A stretch of DNA of 32,582 nt from Nitrosomonadaceae bacterium (lineage in GTDB: Bacteria; Pseudomonadota; Gammaproteobacteria; Burkholderiales; Nitrosomonadaceae): positions 1 through 32,582 of the forward strand of contig JAUSLF010000034.1 of assembly GCA_030646695.1 (NCBI GenBank). The letters run 5' to 3'. The notes under the pieces were generated by a model that ran no database searches, was not told the origin of the DNA, and saw only the letters and a list, made by a program, of their open reading frames with translations. Positions within the stretch are counted from its first letter, which is position 1, and every line of letters starts with the position of its first letter. The position numbers were made by a program, and so were the translations under genes. Positions 9,144 to 20,000 of this stretch are shown here, in pieces.

Positions 9144-9533
9144 TCATCCTTGCAACACCATCACCGCATCCATTTCCACCAATGCTCCACGCGGAAGCGC
9201 CGCCACACCTACCGCTGCGCGCGCCGGATAAGGCTGGCTGAAGTAGCTCGCCATGATTTCGTTGACTCTGGTGAAATGGACAAGATCAGTCAGATAGACA
9301 TTCAGTTTGACGATGTCACCCAGATCACCGCCGCTCGCCACTGCCACCGCCCTCAGGTTCAGAAACACCTGCTGGATTTGCGCCTCGATCCCCTCCACCA
9401 TCTGCATGGTAAAGGGATCCAATCCGATCTGACCGGAAAGATAAACCGTCTCCCCTGCGCCGACGCGTATCGCCTGGGAATAAGTGCCGATAGCTTGGGG
9501 TGCATCGGCCGTCTGTATCGTCTGTTTTTTCAT
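9144..9533 (-). CDS. ridA: RidA family 2-iminobutanoate/2-iminopropanoate deaminase
   Basis: RidA hydrolyses reactive enamine/imine intermediates made by PLP enzymes such as threonine dehydratase, protecting other PLP enzymes from damage. The protein has 129 residues, as usual. The substrate-binding Arg105 lies in PARAAVGV, and [11 protein letters not shown] and [10 protein letters not shown] are family signatures. It is transcribed away from murA. Its last codons contain the ribosome-binding site of recG, so the two genes probably share a transcript. The 203 bp between ridA and murA should hold both divergent promoters, but I did not find a convincing pair of boxes. Confidence 0.95.
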   Translation of the reverse strand: MKKQTIQTADAPQAIGTYSQAIRVGAGETVYLSGQIGLDPFTMQMVEGIEAQIQQVFLNLRAVAVASGGDLGDIVKLNVYLTDLVHFTRVNEIMASYFSQPYPARAAVGVAALPRGALVEMDAVMVLQG

Positions 9534-9685
9534 TTGATCTCCTGAAGTGTTTGAGTATCAGCGCGCTGCCGGGTCGAAAATGCGAAGAAGGATACTCACA
9601 AATTTGGTTTATAGAAGCGACCTTTGCGATATGATGAAGGGAACCTCGGCACATTTCAACCAGAAACCCATTACCAGCCCTCTGA

Positions 9686-10990
<1,305 letters not shown>

Positions 10991-11039
10991 AACATGTCAG
11001 CTCTCTGCGGTAAACTACGGCTTTTCATGGACCCTCATC

Positions 11040-11684
11040 ATGACCTGCATTACCATCGCCCTTTCCAAGGGCCGCATTTTTGACGATACCGCACCGCTGT
11101 TGAAAGCAGCAGGTGTGGTCGCGCTCGACAATCCCGAAACCTCGCGCAAGCTGATACTCGCCACCAATCGTGCGGATGTGCGGCTGATCATCGTACGCGC
11201 CGCCGATGTGCCGACTTATGTGCAATATGGCGCAGCCGACATGGGTATCGCTGGCAAGGACGTGCTGCTGGAACACGGTGGTGCGGGGCTTTATCAGCCG
11301 CTGGATTTAAATATCGCCTGCTGCCGCATGATGGTGGCAGTGCACGACGATTTCGATTACGAATCCGCTGTCCGCCAGGGAGCACGGCTACGGGTGGCGA
11401 CCAAGTATTTGCAAACGGCGCGCGAGCACTTCGCCGAAAAGGGTATGCATGTAGATCTGATCAAGCTCTACGGCTCAATGGAACTTGCGCCGCTGGTAGG
11501 ATTGGCAGACGCGATCGTGGATCTGGTTTCCAGCGGCAACACTTTGAAGGCCAACCATCTTAAAGCGGTGGAAGAGATCATGCCGATTTCGGCCCGGCTG
11601 GTCATCAATCAGGCGGCACTGAAACTGAAACGGAACACAATCCAGCCGATGCTGGAGGCATTCTCGGCGGCAGTCGTAACATAG
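11040..11684 (+). CDS. hisG: ATP phosphoribosyltransferase, short-form catalytic subunit HisG
   Basis: HisG joins ATP and PRPP in the first step of histidine synthesis. At 214 residues this is the short form (HisG-S), which lacks the C-terminal regulatory domain and works as a hetero-octamer with HisZ. No hisZ lies in the window, so it must be elsewhere in the genome. Recognisable stretches are [14 protein letters not shown] at the start, [11 protein letters not shown], and the PRPP-binding region [16 protein letters not shown]. It starts 49 bp after murA and is followed after 60 bp by hisD, with no obvious terminator, so these genes are probably one operon. Confidence 0.97.
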   Translation: MTCITIALSKGRIFDDTAPLLKAAGVVALDNPETSRKLILATNRADVRLIIVRAADVPTYVQYGAADMGIAGKDVLLEHGGAGLYQPLDLNIACCRMMVAVHDDFDYESAVRQGARLRVATKYLQTAREHFAEKGMHVDLIKLYGSMELAPLVGLADAIVDLVSSGNTLKANHLKAVEEIMPISARLVINQAALKLKRNTIQPMLEAFSAAVVT

Positions 11685-11744
11685 TGAGCCGCTGGAGTAC
11701 GTCAGCAGCAGTGACACAAAACCCAAAACCCTTCCTATCTTCTT

Positions 11745-13052
11745 ATGATCCAGATTAAGCGACTGTCTTCCACCGATGCCGGGTTCGATGCGGCGCTGGA
11801 CAAACTGCTGGCCTTTGAAGATACGCAGGATGCGGCAGTGGATGTGACCGTCAGCGGCATTCTCGCAGACGTTAAAAAACGAGGTGATGAAGCGCTGCTG
11901 GAATACACGCGCCGCTTCGACCATCTGGATGCAGCTTCAGTGGCCCAGCTTGAATTGCCCAAAAATCGTTTGCAGCAGGCCTTGCAGGATTTGCCAGCGA
12001 TGCAGCGGGAAACCCTGGAGCAGGCTGCCGGACGGGTGCGCGCTTACCATGAGAAACAACTGGCGCAATCCTGGAGCTATACCGAACCTGACGGTACGCT
12101 GCTTGGCCAGAAAATAACCCCGCTGGATCGTGTCGGCTTGTACGTACCCGGTGGCAAAGCATCTTATCCTTCGTCGGTGCTGATGAATGCGATTCCTGCC
12201 AAGGTAGCGGGAGTGGGCGAACTCATCATGGTGGTGCCGACTCCAGGCGGCGAGAAAAACGAACTGGTATTGGCAGCAGCAGCGATTTGCGAGGTGGATC
12301 GCGTGTTCACCATCGGTGGCGCCCAAGCTGTTGCGGCGCTGGCCTACGGTACCGCGACTGTGCCACAAGTGGATAAGGTCGTCGGTCCCGGCAATGCTTA
12401 TGTGGCGGCAGCCAAGCGCCGGGTATTCGGCGTGGTAGGTATCGACATGATAGCGGGGCCATCGGAAATTCTGGTGATTTGCGATGGCAAAACCAATCCC
12501 GACTGGATTGCAATGGATCTGTTTTCGCAGGCCGAGCACGATGAAATGGCGCAGGCCATCCTGCTTTCCCCTGATGCGGCTTTCATCGATGCAGTGGCGG
12601 CAAGTATCGCCCGGCAACTGCCCGCAATGTCGCGCCATACCATGATACGCACTTCGCTCGAAAGCCGCGGGGCGCTGATTCGGGTGCGCGACCTGGATGA
12701 AGCCTGCGCCATCGCCAACCGCATCGCGCCGGAACACCTGGAGCTATCCGTTGCGCAGCCAGAAAAATGGGCAGAAAAAATCCGGCATGCCGGTGCGATT
12801 TTCCTCGGGCGCTACACTTCCGAAGCCCTCGGTGATTATTGCGCGGGGCCCAATCATGTGCTGCCCACTTCGCGCACTGCACGCTTTTCGTCGCCATTGG
12901 GCGTATACGATTTCCAGAAACGCAGCAGCCTCATCCAGGTGTCGGCACAAGGCGCGGCAAAACTTGGCGCGATTGCTTCCATTCTAGCTCGGGGAGAGGG
13001 TTTGCAGGCGCACGCGATGGCAGCGGAGTATCGCTTCAAGAAAAACGATTAA
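11745..13052 (+). CDS. hisD: Histidinol dehydrogenase HisD
   Basis: HisD carries out the last two steps of histidine synthesis, the NAD-dependent oxidation of L-histidinol to L-histidine through the aldehyde. It has 435 residues. The signature is present as [21 protein letters not shown] together with [24 protein letters not shown] and [13 protein letters not shown]. The zinc-site residues around [10 protein letters not shown] and the late [13 protein letters not shown] are also there. In related genomes hisC normally follows. Here the next start codon (13064) belongs to a defence-type helicase gene, and hisC is 9.4 kb away. Confidence 0.98.
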   Translation: MIQIKRLSSTDAGFDAALDKLLAFEDTQDAAVDVTVSGILADVKKRGDEALLEYTRRFDHLDAASVAQLELPKNRLQQALQDLPAMQRETLEQAAGRVRAYHEKQLAQSWSYTEPDGTLLGQKITPLDRVGLYVPGGKASYPSSVLMNAIPAKVAGVGELIMVVPTPGGEKNELVLAAAAICEVDRVFTIGGAQAVAALAYGTATVPQVDKVVGPGNAYVAAAKRRVFGVVGIDMIAGPSEILVICDGKTNPDWIAMDLFSQAEHDEMAQAILLSPDAAFIDAVAASIARQLPAMSRHTMIRTSLESRGALIRVRDLDEACAIANRIAPEHLELSVAQPEKWAEKIRHAGAIFLGRYTSEALGDYCAGPNHVLPTSRTARFSSPLGVYDFQKRSSLIQVSAQGAAKLGAIASILARGEGLQAHAMAAEYRFKKND

Positions 13053-13063
13053 GGCATTGCCGC

Positions 13064-16000
13064 ATGACCGATATAATCGATAACCGGGAGGAATTGCTTG
13101 CCGAGCATGTTTGCAAAATTTTGCAGCAAACAGAATCGGTCAAATTCGCCGTCGGCTATCTCTTCGTTAGCGGGCTTCAAGAAATTCGCCAGCGGTTAAC
13201 CCATATTTCCGCTATCCGCCTTCTCATCGGCAACCAATCCAACCAGCAAACCATTGATGCGCTGATGCAGCGCGAGATGCATCCCCAGCGGGTGCAGTCG
13301 GCCATTGGAAAACTACAAAGCCCCAAAGAAAAGAAACGCATCGCGGAAGAGACTGGCAAGGGCATTCGTGAAGCACTGTCCGTCCCACCGCTGACCGATG
13401 AGACCGAAGGATTGCTTGCCGAGATCAAGGAATGGCTGGCTTCAGGCAAACTCGAAGTCCGGGTCTACACGAAGGAAAAGCTCCACGCTAAAGCTTATCT
13501 CTTTGCTTACCCGGAGAAAACTTACGAACATGGTATCGGCATTGTGGGTTCCAGCAACCTGACACTTTCCGGTCTAAAGAACAACACTGAGCTGAACGTT
13601 TTGGTTCACGGCAACGACAACTTCAAGCAGCTCAACACCTGGTTTGACCGATTGTGGGAAGAGGGCGAACCTTTTAATGCCAGCCTGATGGAAGAGATTG
13701 AACAGAGCTGGGCCAGCCCCGCTTATACGCCGTGGGACATCTACCTCAAAACCCTTTATAAGCTGGTGGAAGACCGCCTCGATTATTCCGACAGCCACAT
13801 CCTGCATTGGGATGGCAAGTTTCCGCCCTTAACGCAATTTCAACGAGTCGCTGTTGACCAAGGCTTGAAAATCCTGCGTGACCATGAAGGTGTGTTTATC
13901 TCGGATGTGGTGGGGTTGGGCAAAACCTTCATCGGTCTCGGTATGTTGAAAAACCTCTATCGTTCCGGGTTAAAACACCAGATCATCATCTGCCCCAACT
14001 CGCTGGTGGAGAACTGGAAGGAAGTTACCCGCGAATATGGAATATTCCCGGACATTATTCCTATGTCGCAACTTTCCATCGAAAATTCACCGCTGGAGAA
14101 TGCCTGGACGCAGAGTGCAGACCTTGTGCTGATAGATGAATCTCACAATTTCCGCAATGCCGATTCACAGCGCTACGAGGCATTAGAGATTTTTTTGCGC
14201 GGCAAGAAGGTTATCCTGCTTACCGCCACCCCGCGCAACAACAGCGCATGGGATATTTATCACCAGCTTCGCCTGTTTCAGGACGATGCGACACCCACCC
14301 TCGATATCGGCGCTTACGATAACCTGAAGAAATATTTCAAGAAGGTGGATGAGTTTGAAAAAAAATCCCGCGAGAAGGAACTACCTCAAAATCTGCGCGA
14401 TCAGGCCACCAAATCAGCGGGGCAAATGATTGAGCATTTACTGCAACAAGTCCTCATCCGCCGCACCCGCAGCCATATCAAAAAGCACTATGCCGACAGC
14501 CTGATAAACGGCGCACTGATTGAATTTCCAACCCGCAAACTCAACCGCCTGGATTACAGCATAGATGAGACTTACAACGGTCTGTACTCGGACATTCTCA
14601 AAAAAATTGCCGAGTTGGAATATGCGCGCTATTCCATCGGCCTGTATTTGCAGGATGAACTGAAAGAACGCCAGCCTTATGCGCGCTTGGCACGTGCTGG
14701 CCGCAGCTTGCGCGGCCTGATGCGTATTTTACTGCTCAAGCGATTTGAATCTTCGGTGGAAGCCTTTCGCTCCACCGTGCGGGGAATGATTCGAATGCAC
14801 GAACGTTTCTTGGCGGTGCTGCAAGAGGGCTATGTGGTATCCGATGCGCGGCTGCTCGACAAGCTGGAAACTGAGGGCGGCGGACTGGATATTGAAATGC
14901 TTGAGACCGAAGAAGACAGCCGCTACGAAATCGCGTCATTCAAGGTAGCTGAGCTGGAAGCAGCGTTGCATGAAGACATACGCATCCTGCGGGAAATTCA
15001 TGGTATGGTGAAAAATATAGGCGTGGAGCAGGATGACAAACTGCAAACCCTGCTTGCCACCATGCGCAATGAAACGCTGTCGCGGGAGAAAGTTATCGTC
15101 TTCACCCAATACGCCGATACCGCCCGTTATGTCTACGAGCAGCTCGGCAAGGAAGTGAGTGACTTGGCGGTGATCGACAGCAAGACTAAAAACAAACTGA
15201 ATATCCTGCGCCGCTTCTCGCCAGAATCCAATCGCCACGAAATCAAAAACGGCGAAAATGAAATCCGCGTCGTTATCGCCACTGACGTGTTTTCCGAAGG
15301 CTTAAACCTTCAAGACGCCGCCTGCATCATCAATTACGACCTGCACTGGAACCCCGTGCGCCTGATCCAGCGCGTCGGGCGGATAGACCGTATCGGCTCG
15401 CCCCATGACACTATCCATATCTACAACTTTTTTCCGGAAGTTGCGCTGGACGAAGGGGAAAAGGGGCTGGGACTCAAGGAACGGCTTACTCGCCGCATTC
15501 AGGAAATCCACAACACCATCGGCGAAGACGAAAGAATTCTGGACGAGCGCGAGCAACTGAACCCAAACGACATGTATGGCATTTACAGCAACGATGAGCA
15601 AGCCACTGAAGATGAAGAAACCGGCTTCGACATCAATGAAGCCGAGATGCTTATCCGCGATTTGAAAGACAACGATCCTGAACTATTCAAGCGGGTGTGC
15701 AACCTCCCTGACGGCATCCGAGCAGGACTCGCGTCGGATGTATCAGGCACTTTTGTCTTCTGTGGCGTGGACAAGCGATACAAACGCATGTATCTGGTGG
15801 ATGATAAAAGCCAGATCGTTGCTTCCGATCCAGCCGAAATCGTTCCATTGCTGCGCTGTGACCGTAATACACCGGGACTGACCCTACCGCAAACGCACAA
15901 CCAAACCGTTGAAGCCGTAAGGAAACTTTTTGCCGAATATGTCGAGCGCATTTACCAGAGCCTTTCAAACCCGGAGTTGGAGCCAGAACAGCAATACACC

Positions 16001-16297
16001 AGAGAACAATTGCATACCTTACGACAGGACTTGTTCATTTCCGACAGCCGCAAACACCTGCTGGATCACCTCATCAGCGCGGTGAGCCAGCAACTACCCT
16101 CCTACGTGGTGGGCGCGCTGCGCAAGCTCAAGCGCGAGAAACGCAGTGGTGATGACCTGCTTGATGCGGTGGACAATCTCGTCCGCCACTTCGAGCTGGA
16201 TAAACGCCTTGCCGAAAAACAGGAATATATCCTCGCGCACCCTGCGCCGAAAATATACTGCTCCGAAGCATTTATTACCCCGCCTTCCGCCAAATAA
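13064..16297 (+). CDS. PLD-like nuclease fused to SF2 (SNF2-type) helicase, candidate restriction motor
   Basis: The protein has 1077 residues from the ATG at 13064, 11 bp after hisD. Longer readings start inside hisD in another frame. Residues about 20-190 form a PLD-like nuclease domain with LHAKAYLF (His141, Lys143) and VGSSNLTLSG (Asn165). The Asp of the full HxKx4D motif is not seen, as in several PLD-type nucleases. An SF2 core follows, with DVVGLGKT (Walker A, Lys287), IDESHNF (358-361), LLTATPRNN, VFTQYADTARY, ATDVFSEGLNLQ and RVGRIDRIG (769-776). The C-terminal 250 residues are unassigned. The domain mix suggests ATP-driven DNA translocation or remodelling coupled to cleavage, resembling what NgoAVII and CglI do with separate PLD and ATPase subunits, and DrmD-like helicases of DISARM. 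The partner methyltransferase lies downstream. Restriction activity is inferred. Confidence 0.85.
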   Translation: MTDIIDNREELLAEHVCKILQQTESVKFAVGYLFVSGLQEIRQRLTHISAIRLLIGNQSNQQTIDALMQREMHPQRVQSAIGKLQSPKEKKRIAEETGKGIREALSVPPLTDETEGLLAEIKEWLASGKLEVRVYTKEKLHAKAYLFAYPEKTYEHGIGIVGSSNLTLSGLKNNTELNVLVHGNDNFKQLNTWFDRLWEEGEPFNASLMEEIEQSWASPAYTPWDIYLKTLYKLVEDRLDYSDSHILHWDGKFPPLTQFQRVAVDQGLKILRDHEGVFISDVVGLGKTFIGLGMLKNLYRSGLKHQIIICPNSLVENWKEVTREYGIFPDIIPMSQLSIENSPLENAWTQSADLVLIDESHNFRNADSQRYEALEIFLRGKKVILLTATPRNNSAWDIYHQLRLFQDDATPTLDIGAYDNLKKYFKKVDEFEKKSREKELPQNLRDQATKSAGQMIEHLLQQVLIRRTRSHIKKHYADSLINGALIEFPTRKLNRLDYSIDETYNGLYSDILKKIAELEYARYSIGLYLQDELKERQPYARLARAGRSLRGLMRILLLKRFESSVEAFRSTVRGMIRMHERFLAVLQEGYVVSDARLLDKLETEGGGLDIEMLETEEDSRYEIASFKVAELEAALHEDIRILREIHGMVKNIGVEQDDKLQTLLATMRNETLSREKVIVFTQYADTARYVYEQLGKEVSDLAVIDSKTKNKLNILRRFSPESNRHEIKNGENEIRVVIATDVFSEGLNLQDAACIINYDLHWNPVRLIQRVGRIDRIGSPHDTIHIYNFFPEVALDEGEKGLGLKERLTRRIQEIHNTIGEDERILDEREQLNPNDMYGIYSNDEQATEDEETGFDINEAEMLIRDLKDNDPELFKRVCNLPDGIRAGLASDVSGTFVFCGVDKRYKRMYLVDDKSQIVASDPAEIVPLLRCDRNTPGLTLPQTHNQTVEAVRKLFAEYVERIYQSLSNPELEPEQQYTREQLHTLRQDLFISDSRKHLLDHLISAVSQQLPSYVVGALRKLKREKRSGDDLLDAVDNLVRHFELDKRLAEKQEYILAHPAPKIYCSEAFITPPSAK

Positions 16298-16322
16298 CCG
16301 GACTAGGCCAGCTTGCCTATTA

Positions 16323-16338
16323 GTAACTTAAGAGTTAC
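16323..16338. promoter_or_regulatory. Palindrome before the toxin-antitoxin genes, candidate operator
   Basis: GTAACT and AGTTAC flank a 4-base centre (TAAG), immediately before the toxin start at 16340. Antitoxins with a helix-turn-helix domain commonly bind such palindromes to repress their own operon. It also overlaps the AAGAG ribosome-binding site. Operator function is inferred. Confidence 0.45.
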
Positions 16339-16339
16339 C

Positions 16340-16681
16340 ATGATGACTTATCAGGTCCATGAATTATTGTTGCTGGATGGCTCCAGTCCATACGCCAAAT
16401 GGTTTATGCGTCTTGACCCGCAGGCTGCTGCCAAGGTCACGGTTGCGAAGCTTCGGTTGCAGCAGGGCAATCTGTCTAACGTGAAATGGTTACGCGGCAT
16501 CGGCGAATACCGGATTGATTGGGGACCCGGATACCGCCTCTATCTTGCTCGGGAAGATGAACATCTCATTTTGCTGCTGGGTGGCGGAACAAAAAAGGGA
16601 CAGCAGGCAGACATTAACAAGGCACTTGAACTGTGGGCAGAATACAAATCCCGCAAGGCGGCGCAAAAAATCAGGGGGTGA
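16340..16681 (+). CDS. RelE/ParE-superfamily toxin (HI1419-type addiction module killer protein)
   Basis: The 113-residue protein starts at [14 protein letters not shown], with AAGAG 5-8 bp upstream of the two adjacent ATGs (16340, 16343). A TTG at 16313 is less likely. The middle and end ([43 protein letters not shown]) are characteristic of the HI1419-like toxin group of the RelE/HigB superfamily, whose members usually cleave mRNA. The order is toxin first, with the antitoxin 2 bp downstream. The pair sits between the helicase-nuclease and methyltransferase genes, in the same direction, so it may stabilise the whole cassette. The mRNA-cleaving role comes from the family, not from this sequence. 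Confidence 0.85.
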   Translation: MMTYQVHELLLLDGSSPYAKWFMRLDPQAAAKVTVAKLRLQQGNLSNVKWLRGIGEYRIDWGPGYRLYLAREDEHLILLLGGGTKKGQQADINKALELWAEYKSRKAAQKIRG

Positions 16682-16683
16682 AG

Positions 16684-17004
16684 ATGGCATTGACACGCGA
16701 TTTCAAACAAACCGTCCAGGCACGGGCGAAGGCTGAACCGGCTTTCGCAAAAGCGCTGCTGGACGAAGCGACCATGCTTTTTCTTAACGGCGAAGCGGAA
16801 ACGGCCAAGCTGATACTGCGTGATCTGGTCAACGCGACGGTGGGGTTCGAGCAATTGGCCGCATCCATGCACAAGCCCAGCAAAAGCCTGCACAGAATGC
16901 TGTCGGCCTCCGGCAACCCGACCATGGATAATCTCTCCGCCATTTTCGCCGCGCTCAAAATCGCGTTGAAAGTGGAAATCCGTACGCGCGTGGTTTCCGC
17001 CTGA
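16684..17004 (+). CDS. Helix-turn-helix antitoxin (HI1420-type)
   Basis: This 106-residue protein starts at the ATG at 16684, with a G-rich ribosome-binding site (GGGGGTGAAG) overlapping the toxin stop. Earlier GTG starts would overlap the toxin and are not favoured. The central helix-turn-helix reads TVGFEQLAASMHKPSKSLHRMLSA followed by GNPTMDNLSAIFAAL, which is typical of the HI1420-like antidote family related to HigA. It would neutralise the upstream toxin and repress the operon, perhaps at the palindrome at 16323-16338. The methyltransferase gene starts 11 bp after its stop, so antitoxin autoregulation could also govern methyltransferase expression. Confidence 0.85.
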   Translation: MALTRDFKQTVQARAKAEPAFAKALLDEATMLFLNGEAETAKLILRDLVNATVGFEQLAASMHKPSKSLHRMLSASGNPTMDNLSAIFAALKIALKVEIRTRVVSA

Positions 17005-17015
17005 CAGCACAGATC

Positions 17016-20000
17016 ATGTCTATAGAAACCAGAATAAAAAACCTTCACGGTCTGGAAGACCTGCAAAGCCTGCTGGTGGAAGAAATTGGCTTTGAACCGG
17101 AAGATCGCGCCGTTTTCTTTGATGACGAATCCGGGTTGCAAGCCGCCTTCCGCCGCCCTGCCGCGGTTGCAGGCTTGCATGGGTTTTCCGTGCTGGCGCT
17201 GCCAGCGGCCACTCCCGAAGGCATGCTCAAAACCCGCCAGCGGCAAGCAGTGGAAGCCTTGCGCAATCGCTACCCATTCGCCCTGTTTATCTTCGTGGAT
17301 TTGGCACAATCCAATTGGCACTGGGTGTTCTCCAAGTCCGTACCCGGCGCGGGCAAGCGCGTATTGCGGCGCATGGAAATCGGCAACGATCCCCGCCTGC
17401 ACACCATCCTCGAACGCCTCGAACTGCTCAGGAATAAGTTGCCCTCTTGCGCCAACCAGGGCGCGGTTGCCGCGCTGGTGGAAGAAGCGTTCGATGTCGA
17501 AGCCATCAGCAAAACCTTTTTCCGCGAATACCAGGAGCAATATCAAAAATTCAAAGCCCGCATCGTTGCCGACAATCAAGGCAAGCCGTGGATAGCCGAT
17601 GACAACAAGACATCCCGCTATGTCCAGTTGCTGCTGGGCAGGATCATGTTCCTGCACTTCATCGAAAAAAAACAATGGCTCAACGGCAATCCGGATTTTA
17701 TTCGCACGCTGTTCGAGCCATACCGCAGAAACGAAAAAAGTGGTTTTCACCAGGCCGTACTGGAACCGTTGTTTTTCACGGCACTTGGCAAGGAAGGCAG
17801 GAGCAAGACTATCGCCGGTGTGGAATACAAAATTCCTTTTCTCAACGGCGGCTTGTTTGAAGTGCGCACGGAGTTTGCCGAGGCCGTTCCCCTATATGGC
17901 CCTTTGGTAGCCGATGAACTCTTCGTCGGCCTGTTCAATATGCTCGGGCGTTACAACTTCACCGTGGACGAATCCACCCCGCTCGATCAGACCGTGGGCA
18001 TAGACCCGGAAATGCTCGGCAAGGTGTTTGAAAACCTGCTGGAAGCAGAAGCACGCCACGCCAGCGGCACCTATTACACGCCGCGCAGCATCGTCGGATA
18101 CATGTGCCGGGAAATCCTGTACCGCCATCTGGCGGCGCATACCGGCATTAGCCGCGAAACCGTCAATCATCTGTTCGATTGCGCACTGGAAGGCCGCAAG
18201 CCGGAAATCGAGACCGCCTTGGCGCAGCGGCTGGAGGCCGTGCTCAATCGCGTTACCGTGCTCGACTTGGCGGTCGGTTCCGGCGCCTTCCTGCTCGGCA
18301 TGTTGCAAGAAATCCTCGCGCTTAAGGAAAGCCTCGCCCGCGCCAGGGGCGATGGCGAAGAACGTATTCTGGCGGAACGCGCCAAGCGCAAGGCCGCGAT
18401 CATCCACGAGAGCCTCTATGCGGTGGACATCTCCTTCCCCGCCATCGAAATCGCCCGCCTGCGCTTGTGGCTCGCGCTGGTGGTGGACGAAGTCGAGCCG
18501 CATCCCTTGCCCAACCTGGACTACCACATCCTGCGTGGCGACACCCTGAAAACCTTGCTCGACGGCAAGCCGGTTTTACCGCCACGCAGCAACCCCGCAA
18601 CCGGGCTTGCGCCGGGCGGACAAAAACCGCTTCCCATTGCCGGTGCGCAGATGAGCTTCGATGACAACTCGGCCAACCCTCACACCGAAGCGCTACTACG
18701 CCATCTGGATAATCTCTATGCTGCCAATGGCGAAGAAAAATCCCGCTTGAGACAAGAAATCCGCGCCGAACTCACCGTCCTGATTGAAACCCACTGGGTG
18801 GAACGCGAACAAATGCTGGAAAACCGTAAGCGCGATCTGCTCAAAGGCGCACCCGGCGGCAACCCGCAACAACTACCCAAGCCCAAGCTCAAGCAGTTCG
18901 TCGAAAGCGAAACCCTGCTCGGGCGCATCGCCGGGGAACGCCGCGCCCTGCGCGAATCGCGCGACCGCAGCGAAGAACTCGAACTGCCGTTCACCCCGCT
19001 ACATCTTTATTTCGCCGAAGTGTTCAGCGGCGACAACCCCGGCTTCGACATCATTATCGCCAACCCGCCGTATGTGCGGCATGAGGAAATCAAGACCATC
19101 AAGCCGCAGCTCGAAGCCGAATTCCCCGGCTTCTATTGCGGCACCGCCGACCTCTACACCTACTTCTATAAGCGCGGCCTGGAACTGCTGAAATCCGGCG
19201 GGCATTTATGCTTCATCGCGCCGAACAAATTCATGCGCGCCGGTTACGGCGAAAACACCCGCAAGCTGCTGACAAGCGATGCTGTGCCAAGGGTCATTAT
19301 TGATTTCGGCGATACGCCGGTGTTCGATGCCACCACTTATCCTTCGATTGTGCTGGTGGAAAAAATCCTCCCCAACCCCCCTTTGCTAAAGGGGGGAGAT
19401 GACGCAGCGAATAAGGTTCCCCCCTTTGCAAAAGGGGGGCTAGGGGGGATTTCCGTTGCCATCATCAAGGACGCCGCCGACATCGAGCGCGTCGCCGAAG
19501 TCATCGTCGAGCGCGGCTTCGCCATGCAGCCGCAGGATTTGCGCAGCGAAGGCTGGACGCTGGAATCCCCGGCAGTGCTGGCGCTGATGACCAAGCTGCG
19601 CGCCGCCGGCACCCCGCTGGGCCAATATGTGCAGGGGCGATTTTATTACGGCATCAAGACCGGCTTCAACGAAGCCTTCGTGATCGACGCCGCCACCCGC
19701 GAGCGGCTGATCGCGGCAGACCCCAACAGCGCCGACCTCATCAAGCCGTGGCTCAGAGGCCGCGACATCCGCAAGTGGCGGGCGGAATGGGCAGGGTTAT
19801 ACATCATCGCTATCGCCAGCAGCGCCAACCGCGAGTGGCCGTGGTCGAAATCAAAGAGCGAAGCTGATGCGCGCCCCCTCTTCGCCGCTACCTACCCCGC
19901 CATCCATACCCATTTGAACCAATGGGAAACACAACTGCGCAAACGCGACGACCAAGGGCAATATTGGTGGGAACTGCGCTCGTGCGCCTACTACGCCGAA

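Noticed and set aside
8436-9545. 369-residue plus-strand open frame opposite recG and ridA
   Set aside because: No recognisable domain, and it is antisense to two clear genes. It is a codon-bias shadow.
9601-9640. Possible murA promoter (TTGGTT and TATGAT)
   Set aside because: The boxes are 20 bp apart and weak. Not enough to list.
12839-13063. Upstream extension of the PLD-helicase reading frame
   Set aside because: It lies within hisD in a different frame. The ATG at 13064 follows the hisD stop.
16671-17750. 359-residue minus-strand open frame opposite the antitoxin and methyltransferase start
   Set aside because: Antisense shadow with no domain signature. The opposite strand encodes recognisable proteins.
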